From contig NZ_JOIZ01000036.1 of the NCBI RefSeq assembly GCF_000721605.1, forward strand, positions 1-45,756: DNA of 45,756 bases. Direction: 5' to 3'. Position numbers and translations under genes: made by a program. The notes under the pieces were generated by a model. It saw only the letters and a list, made by a program, of their open reading frames with translations. It was not told where the DNA came from and ran no database searches. Shown here piece by piece: positions 1 through 8,221 of this stretch (within the stretch, counting starts at the first letter, position 1; the number at the start of each line of letters is the position of its first letter). This DNA comes from Streptomyces sp. NRRL S-37 (GTDB taxonomy: Bacteria > Actinomycetota > Actinomycetes > Streptomycetales > Streptomycetaceae).

Positions 1-2
1 TC

Positions 3-98
3 GTCGACAACCAGGCGCAAAGCGTCCTGAACTCGGTGGGCGGGCCGAACAGCACGGCCGGCAAACCGGCCCAGACCCCCCGGGCGCCGGCCGCGTGA
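3..98 (+). CDS. C-terminal end of an unidentified protein (partial)
   Basis: An open frame runs from the left edge to a TGA at 96-98 and encodes about 31 residues, rich in Ala, Pro, Gly and Asn, ending APAA. Codon third positions are G/C-rich, as expected for coding DNA here. The start is outside the window. No motif is recognisable, and a chance open frame of this length is possible. Confidence 0.3.
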   Translation, partial: VDNQAQSVLNSVGGPNSTAGKPAQTPRAPAA

Positions 99-569
99 CA
101 GACGTCAGGCGGAGGGGCCGGTCAGGTGAGCCCGCCGCCCATGCGGTATCCACAGGGCGGGCCGACCATCCGACCCACCTGAGCGGCCATGCGACGTGAC
201 GAGTTCAGCCTCAGCAGCGGGGAGCGGAAGCGGTCCGGCAGGGCATCACCGCATGGATGAGGGCGGTCGGCCACCGCGTGGTCCTGATCCGAAACGGACA
301 GGAAATGTCACAGGGGTCCGCTCACAGCCGGAGGTGTAGCCCATGAGGGGGAATCGCATCGCCGGCAGAGCCAGCCGGACGCGAAGGAAACATTCCGCAC
401 GGTAACCAGGGACTCGTGACGTCTCGGTCGAGGGCCGGAGCCGAAACTCTGGCGTCGCGCCGGGAATTCCTGTCCGGACACCGGAGGGACCCGGTCGTTC
501 GGGCCGGATTCCCGAAGCCCGGCCCGTATCCGGACGTCTTCGGACGCAGCACCGGCGGAAGGAAAAGGC

Positions 570-977
570 ATGGCGGTTTGCATTCATCACATCACGCTGC
601 GCCCCGAAGCGGACGAGGACGCGTTCAACCGCTTCGTCGCCGAAGAACTCGTCCCTGCCGCGCGGACGTTCACGGACCGTAGGGCGGGGTTGCATGACGA
701 CCGGCATGTGTTCCTCAAGGACCACAGCGAAGAGCGAACCTACTTGTGGATCATCGAGTGAACCCTTCAAGGAGGCGAGAGCCCTGATGCCTTCGTCGTG
801 GCCGTCGGGCCACGACTGAAATCGAAGCTCGACGCCTTCGCCGTGCACTCCTTCCGGCTCTACGCTGTCGTGGCGCGGTCCAGCCGTGAATCCATCGTGA
901 CGCCGACCCTCGACGTCCCCGGTGAACTCACCGACTCCGAAGGCCGGCTCGGCGAGGACAACTGGAACGTCGTGTGA
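570..977 (+). pseudogene. Small conserved-looking gene interrupted by an in-frame TGA
   Basis: An ATG at 570 with a good ribosome binding site (AAGGAAAAGGC just upstream) opens a frame that stops at TGA 759-761, after TYLWIIE. The same frame then continues for 71 more codons to a second TGA at 975-977, with equally good codon use and protein-like content (DAFVVAVGPRLKSKLDAF, RLYAVVARSS). The simplest reading is a gene of about 135 codons in which a TGG (Trp) became TGA. The N-terminal part (AVCIHHITLRPEADEDAFNR) resembles small ferredoxin-like dimeric alpha/beta-barrel proteins, but the family is uncertain. A short 63-residue protein could still be made. A strong hairpin follows at 1032-1060. 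Confidence 0.5.
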
Positions 978-1031
978 GCATTCCGCCGGACAGGTGCCCT
1001 TGAGATCGCACGCGTGCGTTCCGGATGTTCC

Positions 1032-1060
1032 CCTCGGCCGACGCGTTCCGTCGGCCGAGG
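1032..1060 (+). terminator. Perfect 12-bp hairpin, probable terminator
   Basis: CCTCGGCCGACG, then loop CGTTC, then CGTCGGCCGAGG: a perfect GC-rich stem-loop 55 bp after the second stop of the interrupted gene at 570-977. It lacks a clear T-tract, as is usual for actinomycete terminators. Confidence 0.6.
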
Positions 1061-1061
1061 T

Positions 1062-1116
1062 CCCGTGGGCCGGGTTTCCCGTGGGCCGGGTTTCCCGTGG
1101 GCCGGGTTTCCCGTGG
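1062..1116. repeat. 16-bp tandem repeat, 3.4 copies
   Basis: The unit CCCGTGGGCCGGGTTT occurs three times without change (1062-1077, 1078-1093, 1094-1109), followed by a partial copy CCCGTGG. It lies between the hairpin at 1032-1060 and the DUF2235 remnant, whose frame opens within the last partial copy. The unit length is not a multiple of three, so copy-number change would shift any frame crossing it. Confidence 0.85.
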
Positions 1117-1395
1117 AGAGCTACGAGCCTGACGACGGCCTGTACCTCTTCGGCTTGAGCCGTGGGGCGTTCGGCGTCCGCGGTCCGGCGGGGCTGTCAG
1201 GTGACAGCGGGATCCTGCGCAGGGACCACGTCGACCGGACGCGCGAGGCCGGGCGCTGTATCGCGGCCGGATCGAACGGCCCACCGGCGCCGGGCGTTCC
1301 ACGACACCGAGCTGAGCGGCCGGGTGGTCGCCGCCTTCCGTGCGCGGGCCGTCGACGAGGAGCGCTCGGCGTTCCGCCCGGCCCTGTGGCATCAG
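1113..1395 (+). pseudogene. Remnant of a DUF2235-type alpha/beta hydrolase
   Basis: One frame from 1113 reads YEPDDGLYLFGLSRGAFGVR and then GLSGDSGILRRDHVDR. This matches the DUF2235 block around the nucleophile (typically YLFGFSRGAFTVR followed by CGILRRD). A second frame further on reads FHDTELSGRVVAAFRARAVD and ERSAFRPALWHQ, which matches a later block of the same family. The segment between them, normally carrying a GVWDTVG motif, is missing, and at least one frameshift separates the pieces. Both ends are absent. This is decayed coding DNA with no likely product. Confidence 0.6.
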
Positions 1396-1659
1396 CTGAC
1401 GACGTGGGCTTTCAGTCGGCACCGGACCAGCACGGGAGCCGGCACCGCACCGTCGGATCCCCCTGAACCACGCGTCCCGGACGGCACTCTTTTCGACCAC
1501 CATCGATCACCTGAGACGCCTTTCCCTAAGCCGGCATGGTGGCCGCGCGCATAGCCGGCCCTCGAACTATGTTGCCCCACCACATGTGGGCCTGACCTGC
1601 GGATTCCTACGGTGTGGCGACACGCAAACGTCCCCGTCACAGCCCAGGAAGTGGTGCCG
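1396..1659. other. Intergenic stretch, no gene seen
   Basis: About 260 bp between the DUF2235 remnant and the MFS stub. No reading frame on either strand has recognisable motifs. The last 20 bases carry the ribosome binding site (CAGGAAGTGG) of the MFS stub. Confidence 0.4.
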
Positions 1660-1773
1660 ATGTCGTCGCCCGCAACCGCTCCACCTGCCCCGGACAACCT
1701 CAAGCGCATCGTCGCCGCGTCCCTCATCGGCACCACCATCGAGTGGTACGACAACTCATTCGATCGAGACTAG
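1660..1773 (+). pseudogene. N-terminal stub of an MFS metabolite:H+ symporter
   Basis: An ATG at 1660, with AGGAAG 8 bases upstream, starts a 37-residue frame ending at TAG 1771-1773. The stretch NLKRIVAASLIGTTIEWYD is the typical first-helix entry of MHS-type MFS permeases, which normally continue with FFLYG. Here the sequence changes abruptly after EWYD to unrelated residues and stops. The rest of the permease (about 400 residues) is not found nearby. The start region is intact, so the break is a deletion or insertion, not slow decay. Confidence 0.65.
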
Positions 1774-1967
1774 GACCTGCGGGTTCGGCTGATCTCGGGC
1801 GTTCGAGCCAGCACCGAACCAGCACCGGGATCACCCCGTGCTGGTACAGACCCACCAGACGATCCAGGACGCACCTGCGACGCGCTCCAGCCAACCTCAC
1901 CAGCGGTCACAGACCGTATTCATGAAGCGGCGGTCGCCGATGCAGTCCGTCTCCCCTTGGACGTGTC
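1774..1967. other. Short intergenic stretch, nothing recognised
   Basis: Between the MFS stub and the SDR stub. It contains two close copies of CCAGCACCG (near 1808 and 1820). No RNA gene, no convincing frame and no terminator hairpin were seen. Confidence 0.3.
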
Positions 1968-2114
1968 CTACGCACTGCCGTTCCACCTTTCCGGCTTGCG
2001 TCCGTTCCCGGCGTCCCGGGCTCCGATCCAGACCGTCTGGCCCGCCTGGACGAGTCGGCGCGCGCTCTCGTGGCCGAGGCCCCTGGTGCCGCCGGTGATC
2101 AATGTGGTGGTCAC
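1968..2114 (-). pseudogene. 5' stub of a short-chain dehydrogenase/reductase (SDR)
   Basis: A GTG start at 2114, with AGGAGAG 7 bases upstream, begins TTTLITGGTRGLGHESARRL. This is the Rossmann TGGxxGxG cofactor motif of SDR enzymes, followed by VWIGARD, the end of the second beta strand. The frame then stops after about 48 codons. The remaining 200 residues, including the NNAG and YxxxK motifs, are absent. It lies downstream of the monooxygenase-like gene on the same strand, separated from it by a hairpin. Confidence 0.6.
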
Positions 2115-2144
2115 GTCGTGTCTCTCCTGTGCGCGTCGTCGGAG

Positions 2145-2180
2145 CGGGTGCTCCCGGAAAGCGGTCACCGGGAGCACCCG
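2145..2180 (-). terminator. Perfect 13-bp hairpin between monooxygenase-like gene and SDR stub
   Basis: CGGGTGCTCCCGG at 2145-2157 pairs perfectly with CCGGGAGCACCCG at 2168-2180 across a 10-base loop. It sits 3' of the monooxygenase-like gene (stop at 2268) and just 5' of the SDR stub, so it is probably a terminator for the upstream unit. Confidence 0.6.
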
Positions 2181-2212
2181 ACGGATTGGTTCGCGGCGGT
2201 GCGCTCCGTCGA

Positions 2213-2260
<48 letters not shown>

Positions 2261-2267
2261 TCCTGCT

Positions 2268-2591
2268 CTAGTGGGCGGGACGGAACGGGCGCAGCAGGCG
2301 GATGCCGTCCTCGATGGATCCGTCGATCAGTTCGAGCATCTGCGGGACGAGTTCCCGCATCCGGGGCGCGGCGAGGTGTGCGTCGAGGTGGGCGCGTGTC
2401 TCCCAGCGTTCGTAGATGACGAATTCGCCGGGTCGGCCCTCGACCTCGTGGGACTCGTAGTCGATGTTGCCGGGGTCGTTGCGCGAGGGGGTGACGGCGG
2501 CGGTGATGAACGCCTTGAGGTCGGCTTCCCTGCCCGCCTTCGCCTTCGCGTCCCAGACGACGGTCACGTAGCCGGTGGGTGTTGCGGTCAT
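2268..2591 (-). CDS. Antibiotic biosynthesis monooxygenase (ABM) fold protein, YgiN-like
   Basis: A 107-residue protein of the usual size for the ABM/YgiN family of cofactor-independent quinol monooxygenases, which form small dimeric ferredoxin-like barrels. Visible family features are the first strand GYVTVVWDAKAKAGREADL, an early helix with Phe and Ala, a central NIDYESHEVEGRPGEFVIYE segment and RWETRAHLDAHL. The last is the typical E-x-W-x-s-x-x-a-x-x-x-H block of the family. The start is ATG 2591 with GGAATCACC upstream. The stop of the alpha/beta hydrolase gene lies 55 bp upstream, so the two probably share a transcript. I infer a role in oxidative or aldehyde/quinone metabolism with the neighbouring hydrolase; the substrate is unknown. 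Confidence 0.85.
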   Translation of the reverse strand: MTATPTGYVTVVWDAKAKAGREADLKAFITAAVTPSRNDPGNIDYESHEVEGRPGEFVIYERWETRAHLDAHLAAPRMRELVPQMLELIDGSIEDGIRLLRPFRPAH

Positions 2592-2646
2592 GGTGATTCC
2601 TTTTCTGTTCCGTGCTGACGGGCTGTGTGTCGGTACCGGGCCGGTG

Positions 2647-3471
2647 TCAGCTCTTGATGAAGTCGAGGAGGTCGGCGTTGACGGTGCCGGCGTTGACGGT
2701 GCACATGCCGTGCGACAGTCCCGGGTAGACCTTCAGGCGCGCGTTCTTGACCAACGTGACCGCCATCTCGGCGGAGTCGGCGATCGGGACGATCTGGTCG
2801 TCGTCGCCGTGCATGATGAGCGTGGGCACGTCGATCACCCGGAGGTCGTCGGTGAAGTCGGTCTCCGAGAACGCCTTGATCCCCTCGTAGTGCGCCTGCG
2901 CGCCACCGGCCATCCCCTGGCGCCACCAGTTCCAGACGACACCCTGGGACACGTCCGCGCCCGGGCGGTTGAACCCGTAGAACGGCCCGGAGGCGAGGTC
3001 GAGGTAGAACTGGGAGCGGTTGGTGGCCACGGCCTCGCGGAAGCCGTCGAAGACCTCGACCGGCAGCCCTCCCGGGTTCGCTTCGGTCTGGACCATGAGC
3101 GGCGGGACCGCTCCGATGAGGACGGCCTTGGCGACCCGCCCGGCACCGTGCCTGGCGACGTACCGGGCGACCTCTCCACCACCGGTGGAGTGGCCGACGT
3201 GGACGACGTCGCGCAGGCCGAGGTGCGCCACCACGGCGGCGGCGTCCGCCGCGTAGTGGTCCATGTCGTGCCCGTGGCCGACCTGGGCGGAGCGCCCGTG
3301 CCCGCGGCGGTCGTGGGCGATGACGCGGTAGCCGTGCTGGACGAGGAACAGCAGCTGGGCGTCCCAGTCGTCCGAGCTCAGCGGCCAGCCGTGGTGGAAC
3401 ATGACCGGCCGGCCCGAGCCCCAGTCCTTGTAGAAGATTTCGGTTCCGTCGCCGGCGGTGACGAACGGCAT
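2647..3471 (-). CDS. Alpha/beta hydrolase, non-haem chloroperoxidase-like
   Basis: A 274-residue alpha/beta hydrolase. The oxyanion region [12 protein letters not shown] is near residues 26-37. The nucleophile elbow GHSTGG places Ser at about 95, a candidate acid lies in [10 protein letters not shown] near 224, and the catalytic His is in GLSHGM near 254. HDRRGHGRS and the overall length fit the cofactor-free (non-haem) chloroperoxidase/perhydrolase group. The start at 3471 is chosen because GAGGAG lies 7 bases upstream and because residues upstream of it are encoded within a non-coding repeat shared with another gene. It leads a probable two-gene unit with the ABM-fold gene. Its 162-bp leader is nearly identical to that of the aldehyde dehydrogenase at 9103-10560. 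Confidence 0.9.
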   Translation of the reverse strand: MPFVTAGDGTEIFYKDWGSGRPVMFHHGWPLSSDDWDAQLLFLVQHGYRVIAHDRRGHGRSAQVGHGHDMDHYAADAAAVVAHLGLRDVVHVGHSTGGGEVARYVARHGAGRVAKAVLIGAVPPLMVQTEANPGGLPVEVFDGFREAVATNRSQFYLDLASGPFYGFNRPGADVSQGVVWNWWRQGMAGGAQAHYEGIKAFSETDFTDDLRVIDVPTLIMHGDDDQIVPIADSAEMAVTLVKNARLKVYPGLSHGMCTVNAGTVNADLLDFIKS

Positions 3472-3633
3472 GGTCCGCTCCTCGTGGTCTCGCCCGGGTA
3501 CCGGGCGGTGTCGATGTCTCCACGAGAATGGCCCGGCCACCGTAGCGACAGCCTCCGTCAGCTGACTGACATCCGGCCGACCGCTCGCTTACGTCAGTAC
3601 CGGGGCAGTGCTGGGACCCGACCGGTAGCTCTC
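3472..3633 (-). promoter_or_regulatory. 162-bp shared leader/promoter region, copy 1
   Basis: This segment, running from the hydrolase start codon back to the stop of the LAL regulator gene, matches 10561-10722 over 162 bp with no gaps and about 8 mismatches. It contains the ribosome binding site, a GTCAGCTGAC palindrome (3557-3566) and an ACTGAC...GTCAGT inverted pair (3565-3570 and 3593-3598). All of these are conserved in both copies. The same position next to two start codons points to a duplicated promoter and operator. Confidence 0.8.
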
Positions 3634-6415
3634 ACAGCCGGGTGGCCGAAGGCTCGGGAGGCAGCGCCTCCAGTGCGTCGCGGAGCTCGGCCCGCGACGT
3701 GATCCCCAGCTTCGGGAACACATGGTAGAGATGCGACGACACGGTCCGCGGCGAAAGGAACAGACGCGACGCGATCTGCGGGTTCGACAGCCCCGTCGCC
3801 GCGAGCCTGGCGACCTCCAGCTCCTGCGGGGTGAGGGCCTCACCGGCCTTGCCCCGGCCGGTCCGCGTCATGCCGGTGGCGCGGAGCTCCGCCGCGGCCC
3901 GGGCCTCCCACGAACGGGCCCCGAGTTCCTCGAAGCGGTCGCGGGCGGCGGCCAGCTGCGCCCGGGCGTCACGGTTGAGTCCTTGCCGGCGAAGCGCTTC
4001 GCCGTACGCCAGACGAGCATGGCCGACCTCGAAGGGCCACTGCTCGACGCCCGGCAGTGCGAGTGCCTCCTCGAAGCACCGGACCATGTCGTCGGCAGCC
4101 GATGTCATCGCCGTGACCGTGGCCGAGCTCAGCGCGAGCCGCGACGAGAGGTGGCCGACACCGGCGTCGCGCAGCGCGTCCGCGTGCCGTCGCGCCTCCG
4201 CGTGCCGCCCGGTGCGCACGGCGGCCTCGACGAGGTCCGGCGCGGACCACACGGCCTCGGGGCTGAAGGGCGGCAGCACACCGGGGGCGCAGATCGCCGT
4301 GGCGTGCCGGAACGCCGTCTCGAAGTCGGCGGCACCGAGGGCAGCCCGGGCCGCCGCCTGGTGGGCGCAGTTCTCCAGCCGCCGCAGTCCCCTGGGCCCC
4401 GACCACCCCCAGACGGCCTCGCAGTGGCGGCGGCACGCGTCGAGGTCGCCGCGCTGGGCCGCGGCCATCGCAGCGACGTAGTGCCCCACCTGGGCGAACA
4501 GGTGGTACCCGGTCTCCTCGGACAGTGCGATGAGCTCGTCCGCCGCGCCGGCCGACGCCTGCCACCGGCCGGCGTACAAGTCGTCCAGGGCGACGAACAT
4601 CAGGGCCGGCATGCTCGACCCCACCGCGCCGCCGTCGCGTATGACCCGGGACACGGTCTCGCGACAGCCCGGAAGCCGGTCGAGGTACGAGGCGGTCAGG
4701 GCGGTGCGGATGACCACGTCGGCGTCACTCTGGTCCCTCAGCCTCGCGATCTCCTCGTCCAGGCGGCGCAGCATGCCGTCGGTGACGGAGCCGAGGTCGT
4801 GGTGGACCCGCGCCAGCGACGCCGCGGCGGCGGGCGCCGCCTCGGGGAACCGGGCGAGCACGTCGACCAGAGGCTGCCAGTGCTCGGGCCGGCCCGAGTA
4901 CTGGCTGGCGAGGGTGAGGGTGAACAGCGCGGTCTCCAGCTCCTCATGCGGCGGTTCGGGCGACATCGGCGCCTGCTCGACCGCCTCCATCAGCAGCGCG
5001 TGGGCGGTGTCGGCGTCGCCTTCCGTGACGAGCACCAGGAAGCCGGCCGTCGCGGCCGCCGAGAGCGACCGGGCCGCCGGATCGCCCTCGACCTCACGCA
5101 TGATCTCGTGGCTGACCTCCAGATGGCCTGCGACCCAGGCGGCGGCATAGGCGGCCTGCGACAGGCGGCGCCTGCGGTCCGCGCGGTCGGGGCTCAGCTC
5201 GGCCGCGCGCCGCAGCCTCGCGATCGCGCCGTCGGCGTCACCGCGCCGCAGGCTGCTCCGGGCCGCCGACTCCACGACGGCGGCGACCGCCTCGTCGGGC
5301 GCCGTCGTGGCTCTCGCGAGGTGATCACCGCGCCGCTCGGGCTGGTCGGCCAGCGCGTCGGCCAGTCGGCGATGGGCGCCGCGCCGCTGCTCGCCGGTGG
5401 AACCGTCGACCACCGCGGACCTGACCAGCGGATGCCTGAAGCGCACCGTGCGGCCGTTCTCCGCGACCATGACCAGATGGTCACGCTCCGCGGGAGCGAG
5501 TTCCTCGAGGCTGCCCGGCCCGCCGGCCGCCTCAAGGACGCCGATGTCGCCGGAGCCCTCGAGAGCCGCGAGCAGCAGTACCTCACGCGTTCCCCGCGGC
5601 AGTCGTCCGACGCGGGCGCCGTACAGAGCGCGCACGTCCCGCCCCGGGCCGTGCGCCCACCCCGGCCCTTGGCCGTGTCGGCCGCCGGACATCCCGGCGG
5701 ACCCGGCGAACTCGAGCAGCGCCAGGGGATTTCCCTGCGCCTCGTGCGCCACGGTCGAAAGAACCCGGCGGGGAAGGTGGGCGAAGCGTCGGGACAGCAG
5801 CCGCAGGGCATCTGCGTCACCCAGCGGCGCGACCTCGAGCTCCGACAGACCGGTGGACCGGAAGGATTCGCCGGACTCCGCCCGCTGCGCTCCGAGCAGC
5901 CCGATGCGGCGACCGCCCAGTCTTCTGGCGACGAAACCCACCGCGGCCCGGCTCGCCTGGTCGACGGCATGAAGGTCATCGACCACGAGGAGCAACGGCC
6001 GCTCCTTCGCGGCCTCGTCGAACAAGGACAGTGCCGCGTTCAGGACGGCGATCCGGCTCGGCGCGGGACCGGCGCCGAGACCGAGGGCGACCTCGAGGGC
6101 CTCCCGCGTGGAACGCGGCAGACGACCGAGCTCGTCCGGCAGCGAGCCGACGAGCTGATGGAGTCCCGCGAAGCTGATGTCCGTCTCGTACTCGTCGCCG
6201 CTCCCGCGGACGACCCGCACTCCCTTCGCCACCGCCAGCTCGGCGGTCGCGTCCAGGAGTGCCGTCTTCCCCACGCCCGGATCACCGGTGAGCAGCAGGA
6301 CAGCTCCGTCCTTCCCGGCCATGTCCAGGAACGCCGCAAGCTCGGCGAGCTCGCCCTCCCGGCCGACCAGCCCGGTCGGGCCGACGCCCATGCCTGTCCT
6401 TGTCTTCGCCCACAT
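3632..6415 (-). CDS. LAL-type (large ATP-binding LuxR family) transcriptional regulator
   Basis: A regulator of about 927 residues. Near the N-terminus LVGREGELAEL opens an AAA-type ATPase domain, with Walker A GDPGVGKT at about 44-51 and Walker B LLLVVDDLH at about 141-149. A long helical TPR-like middle region follows. The C-terminus is a LuxR helix-turn-helix starting LTPQELEVARLAATGLSN and ending near SPRTVSSHLYHVFPKLGI. Members of this family (the MalT/LAL group) are usually pathway activators. Two starts are plausible: ATG 6415 (GAGGGA upstream) and ATG 6391 (AAGGA 5 bases upstream, just before the conserved LVGRE). Its stop abuts the shared leader of the hydrolase gene, which makes it a candidate regulator of both copies of that leader. 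That is inference from position only. Confidence 0.88.
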   Translation of the reverse strand: MWAKTRTGMGVGPTGLVGREGELAELAAFLDMAGKDGAVLLLTGDPGVGKTALLDATAELAVAKGVRVVRGSGDEYETDISFAGLHQLVGSLPDELGRLPRSTREALEVALGLGAGPAPSRIAVLNAALSLFDEAAKERPLLLVVDDLHAVDQASRAAVGFVARRLGGRRIGLLGAQRAESGESFRSTGLSELEVAPLGDADALRLLSRRFAHLPRRVLSTVAHEAQGNPLALLEFAGSAGMSGGRHGQGPGWAHGPGRDVRALYGARVGRLPRGTREVLLLAALEGSGDIGVLEAAGGPGSLEELAPAERDHLVMVAENGRTVRFRHPLVRSAVVDGSTGEQRRGAHRRLADALADQPERRGDHLARATTAPDEAVAAVVESAARSSLRRGDADGAIARLRRAAELSPDRADRRRRLSQAAYAAAWVAGHLEVSHEIMREVEGDPAARSLSAAATAGFLVLVTEGDADTAHALLMEAVEQAPMSPEPPHEELETALFTLTLASQYSGRPEHWQPLVDVLARFPEAAPAAAASLARVHHDLGSVTDGMLRRLDEEIARLRDQSDADVVIRTALTASYLDRLPGCRETVSRVIRDGGAVGSSMPALMFVALDDLYAGRWQASAGAADELIALSEETGYHLFAQVGHYVAAMAAAQRGDLDACRRHCEAVWGWSGPRGLRRLENCAHQAAARAALGAADFETAFRHATAICAPGVLPPFSPEAVWSAPDLVEAAVRTGRHAEARRHADALRDAGVGHLSSRLALSSATVTAMTSAADDMVRCFEEALALPGVEQWPFEVGHARLAYGEALRRQGLNRDARAQLAAARDRFEELGARSWEARAAAELRATGMTRTGRGKAGEALTPQELEVARLAATGLSNPQIASRLFLSPRTVSSHLYHVFPKLGITSRAELRDALEALPPEPSATRL

Positions 6416-6549
6416 CCGCCGTGTCCCTCGGTATGCCCCGCGAAGCAGTCGAACCACCAGCCACGCACCTGACCAGGAAGTATTGCACCCACCGGCAAAC
6501 GGAGCCTGAAGCCATCTGCTTCGCCGACACCCGCAGCTCCCGAACAAAG

Positions 6550-6982
6550 ATCATGCAGAACACCCGTCGGGCGCTGCAGCCCCACCGCAACGACAGCACC
6601 AAGGGCAGTCAGCCTTCCCGGGGAGCCCTTCGAGTCGGCTGATGACGGTGAGGTGGGTGGCGTCGACGTTGGCGGCCTGAGCGGCGTTGAGGACCTTGGT
6701 GGTCTCGGCTCCGTCGATGAGTGCGCGCCCCACTCGGCGGTGCCCACAGCGCGTACGGTCGCGTGGGTCACCGCGTCCGCGCCCGCCGTGAGGACGTTGT
6801 CCCGGGCCGGCGGGTTCGCGGTGCCGAGCGGGTGCGTCCCCGTCGTCGGCGTGGACAACGTGTCGCCGTCGTCGGCGTGAACAACGTGTCGCCGTCGTCG
6901 AGCAGGTGCACCGGGCGCACCGCACGGCACGGGTGCCGTCGTACGCCGTGCCGGCCGGGTTTCCGCGGCGGCGAGGGTTCCC
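6550..6982 (-). other. Decayed sequence with a 26-bp duplication, no intact gene
   Basis: About 430 bp between the LAL gene and the LtrA-like gene. On the minus strand two different frames carry protein-like stretches (GTANPPARDNVLTAGADAVT in one, GAETTKVLNAAQAANVDATH in the other), which suggests one frameshifted, truncated gene that I do not recognise. Near 6840-6895 a segment around CGTCGTCGGCGTGNACAACGT is repeated in tandem with a 26-base period. No clear terminator or RNA gene was seen. Confidence 0.35.
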
Positions 6983-8221
6983 TCACAGAACTGCCGCGAC
7001 GCCTTCCTCGCCCCTCCCGCGCTCCGGGCTCGCCCCGAGCGCCGTCAGCGTCATCCCGGCTGCCACCGCCAGCGCCGCCACCAGCCCCGCCGCGAGCACC
7101 GCCCAACGCTCCAGGAACGTACAGACGACCACCAGCAGTGCCGTGGCCGGCAGCACCGACTGCTGGGCGATCCCCACCTTGTAGAAGCGCGAGTGCAGTG
7201 CCCACACCGTGAGCAGGAACAGCGCCGTCGGCAGCGTCACCGCCGCCGACGCGGACAGCGCCGAAAGGTGCGCCCTGCCCACCGCCTGCTCCACCGCCAC
7301 CTCCAGGCCGGCCCCGATCGCGGCACCCGGGACGAAGATCAGGTAATGGCCGTAGCCCCAGAGGAAGGAGTGCCGGTTGGACCGGAGGTGCCCGTGGACG
7401 GGGACCGCGAAGTACACCCACCAGGCAGCGAAGATGATCAGCAGTCCGCCGGCGGCGATGGGCAGCAACTCACCCAGGGCCTCGTGCTCGTCGATCCCCG
7501 ACTTCACGGCGACGGTGGCCGCCGCGATGGTCTCGCCGAGCACGATGAGCGTGAGCAGCCCGTACCGTTCGGCGATGTGGTGGGGGTGCCACGGCGTGGG
7601 GTGGGCCCGCTCCGCATACAGCGGTACGGCCATCTCCAGCAGCGCCATCGCCAGGAAGACCCACGGACGGCCGGCCTCCGGCAGGACCAGTAGCCCCAGC
7701 CAGCCGATCTGGCACAGCCCGACGGCGTACCGCAGCGCCATCGTCCGCTCGGGGCCCTGGCTCGACCGCGCCACGCGCAGCCACTGCGCCGTCATGGCGA
7801 GCCGCATGATCACATAGCCCAGGACGACGACCGGGTACGCGTGTTCCTCGAACGCCTGGGAGACGCCTGCCGTCAGGACGAGCACGCCGGCCATCTGGAT
7901 CAGCGTGACGATCCGGTACAGCACGTCGTCGTTGTCGTAAGCCGAGGCGAACCACGTGAAGTTCATCCACGCCCACCAGATGGCGAAGAAGATCATCAAG
8001 TAGTTGAGGATCCCCTCGCCCGTGTGTCCCTCGACCATGGCGTGCACCAACTGGGCGCCTGCCTGGGCTATGGCCACGATGAAGCACAGGTCGAAGAAGA
8101 GCTCCAGTGGGGAGACGCCGCGGTGGCTCTCGTCGCGGCCTCGCGCCGTGAGCCTGCGCAGTGGCCTGTGGTGTGCGGGCGCCGCGGAGCACACCGGCGG
8201 CGGAGCCGGGCTGCTTGTCAT
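6983..8221 (-). CDS. LtrA-family (low temperature requirement A) integral membrane protein
   Basis: A 412-residue polytopic membrane protein. After about 35 mostly hydrophilic residues come the LtrA signature GVSPLELFFDLCFIVAIAQ, then AIWWAWMNFTWFASAYDNDD and later ERYGLLTLIVLGETIAAAT. These are characteristic of the bacterial LtrA family. About ten hydrophobic segments are visible, and the C-terminus is short and Arg/Glu-rich. The start at ATG 8221 overlaps the stop of the upstream small membrane gene (8218) in an ATGA arrangement, so translation is probably coupled. Biochemical function is not established for this family, and nothing nearby specifies it. Confidence 0.88.
   Translation of the reverse strand: MTSSPAPPPVCSAAPAHHRPLRRLTARGRDESHRGVSPLELFFDLCFIVAIAQAGAQLVHAMVEGHTGEGILNYLMIFFAIWWAWMNFTWFASAYDNDDVLYRIVTLIQMAGVLVLTAGVSQAFEEHAYPVVVLGYVIMRLAMTAQWLRVARSSQGPERTMALRYAVGLCQIGWLGLLVLPEAGRPWVFLAMALLEMAVPLYAERAHPTPWHPHHIAERYGLLTLIVLGETIAAATVAVKSGIDEHEALGELLPIAAGGLLIIFAAWWVYFAVPVHGHLRSNRHSFLWGYGHYLIFVPGAAIGAGLEVAVEQAVGRAHLSALSASAAVTLPTALFLLTVWALHSRFYKVGIAQQSVLPATALLVVVCTFLERWAVLAAGLVAALAVAAGMTLTALGASPERGRGEEGVAAVL

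Noticed and set aside
246..848. Minus-strand 200-codon frame opposite the interrupted gene
   Set aside because: Arg/Pro-rich with no motif, and the opposite strand has a ribosome binding site and better coding features.
1062..1116. 16-bp repeats considered as a CRISPR array
   Set aside because: Units are directly adjacent with no spacers and there are no cas genes; a simple tandem repeat.
3722..6472. Plus-strand open frame of 916 codons opposite the LAL regulator
   Set aside because: Shadow frame; the minus strand carries Walker motifs and a LuxR HTH.
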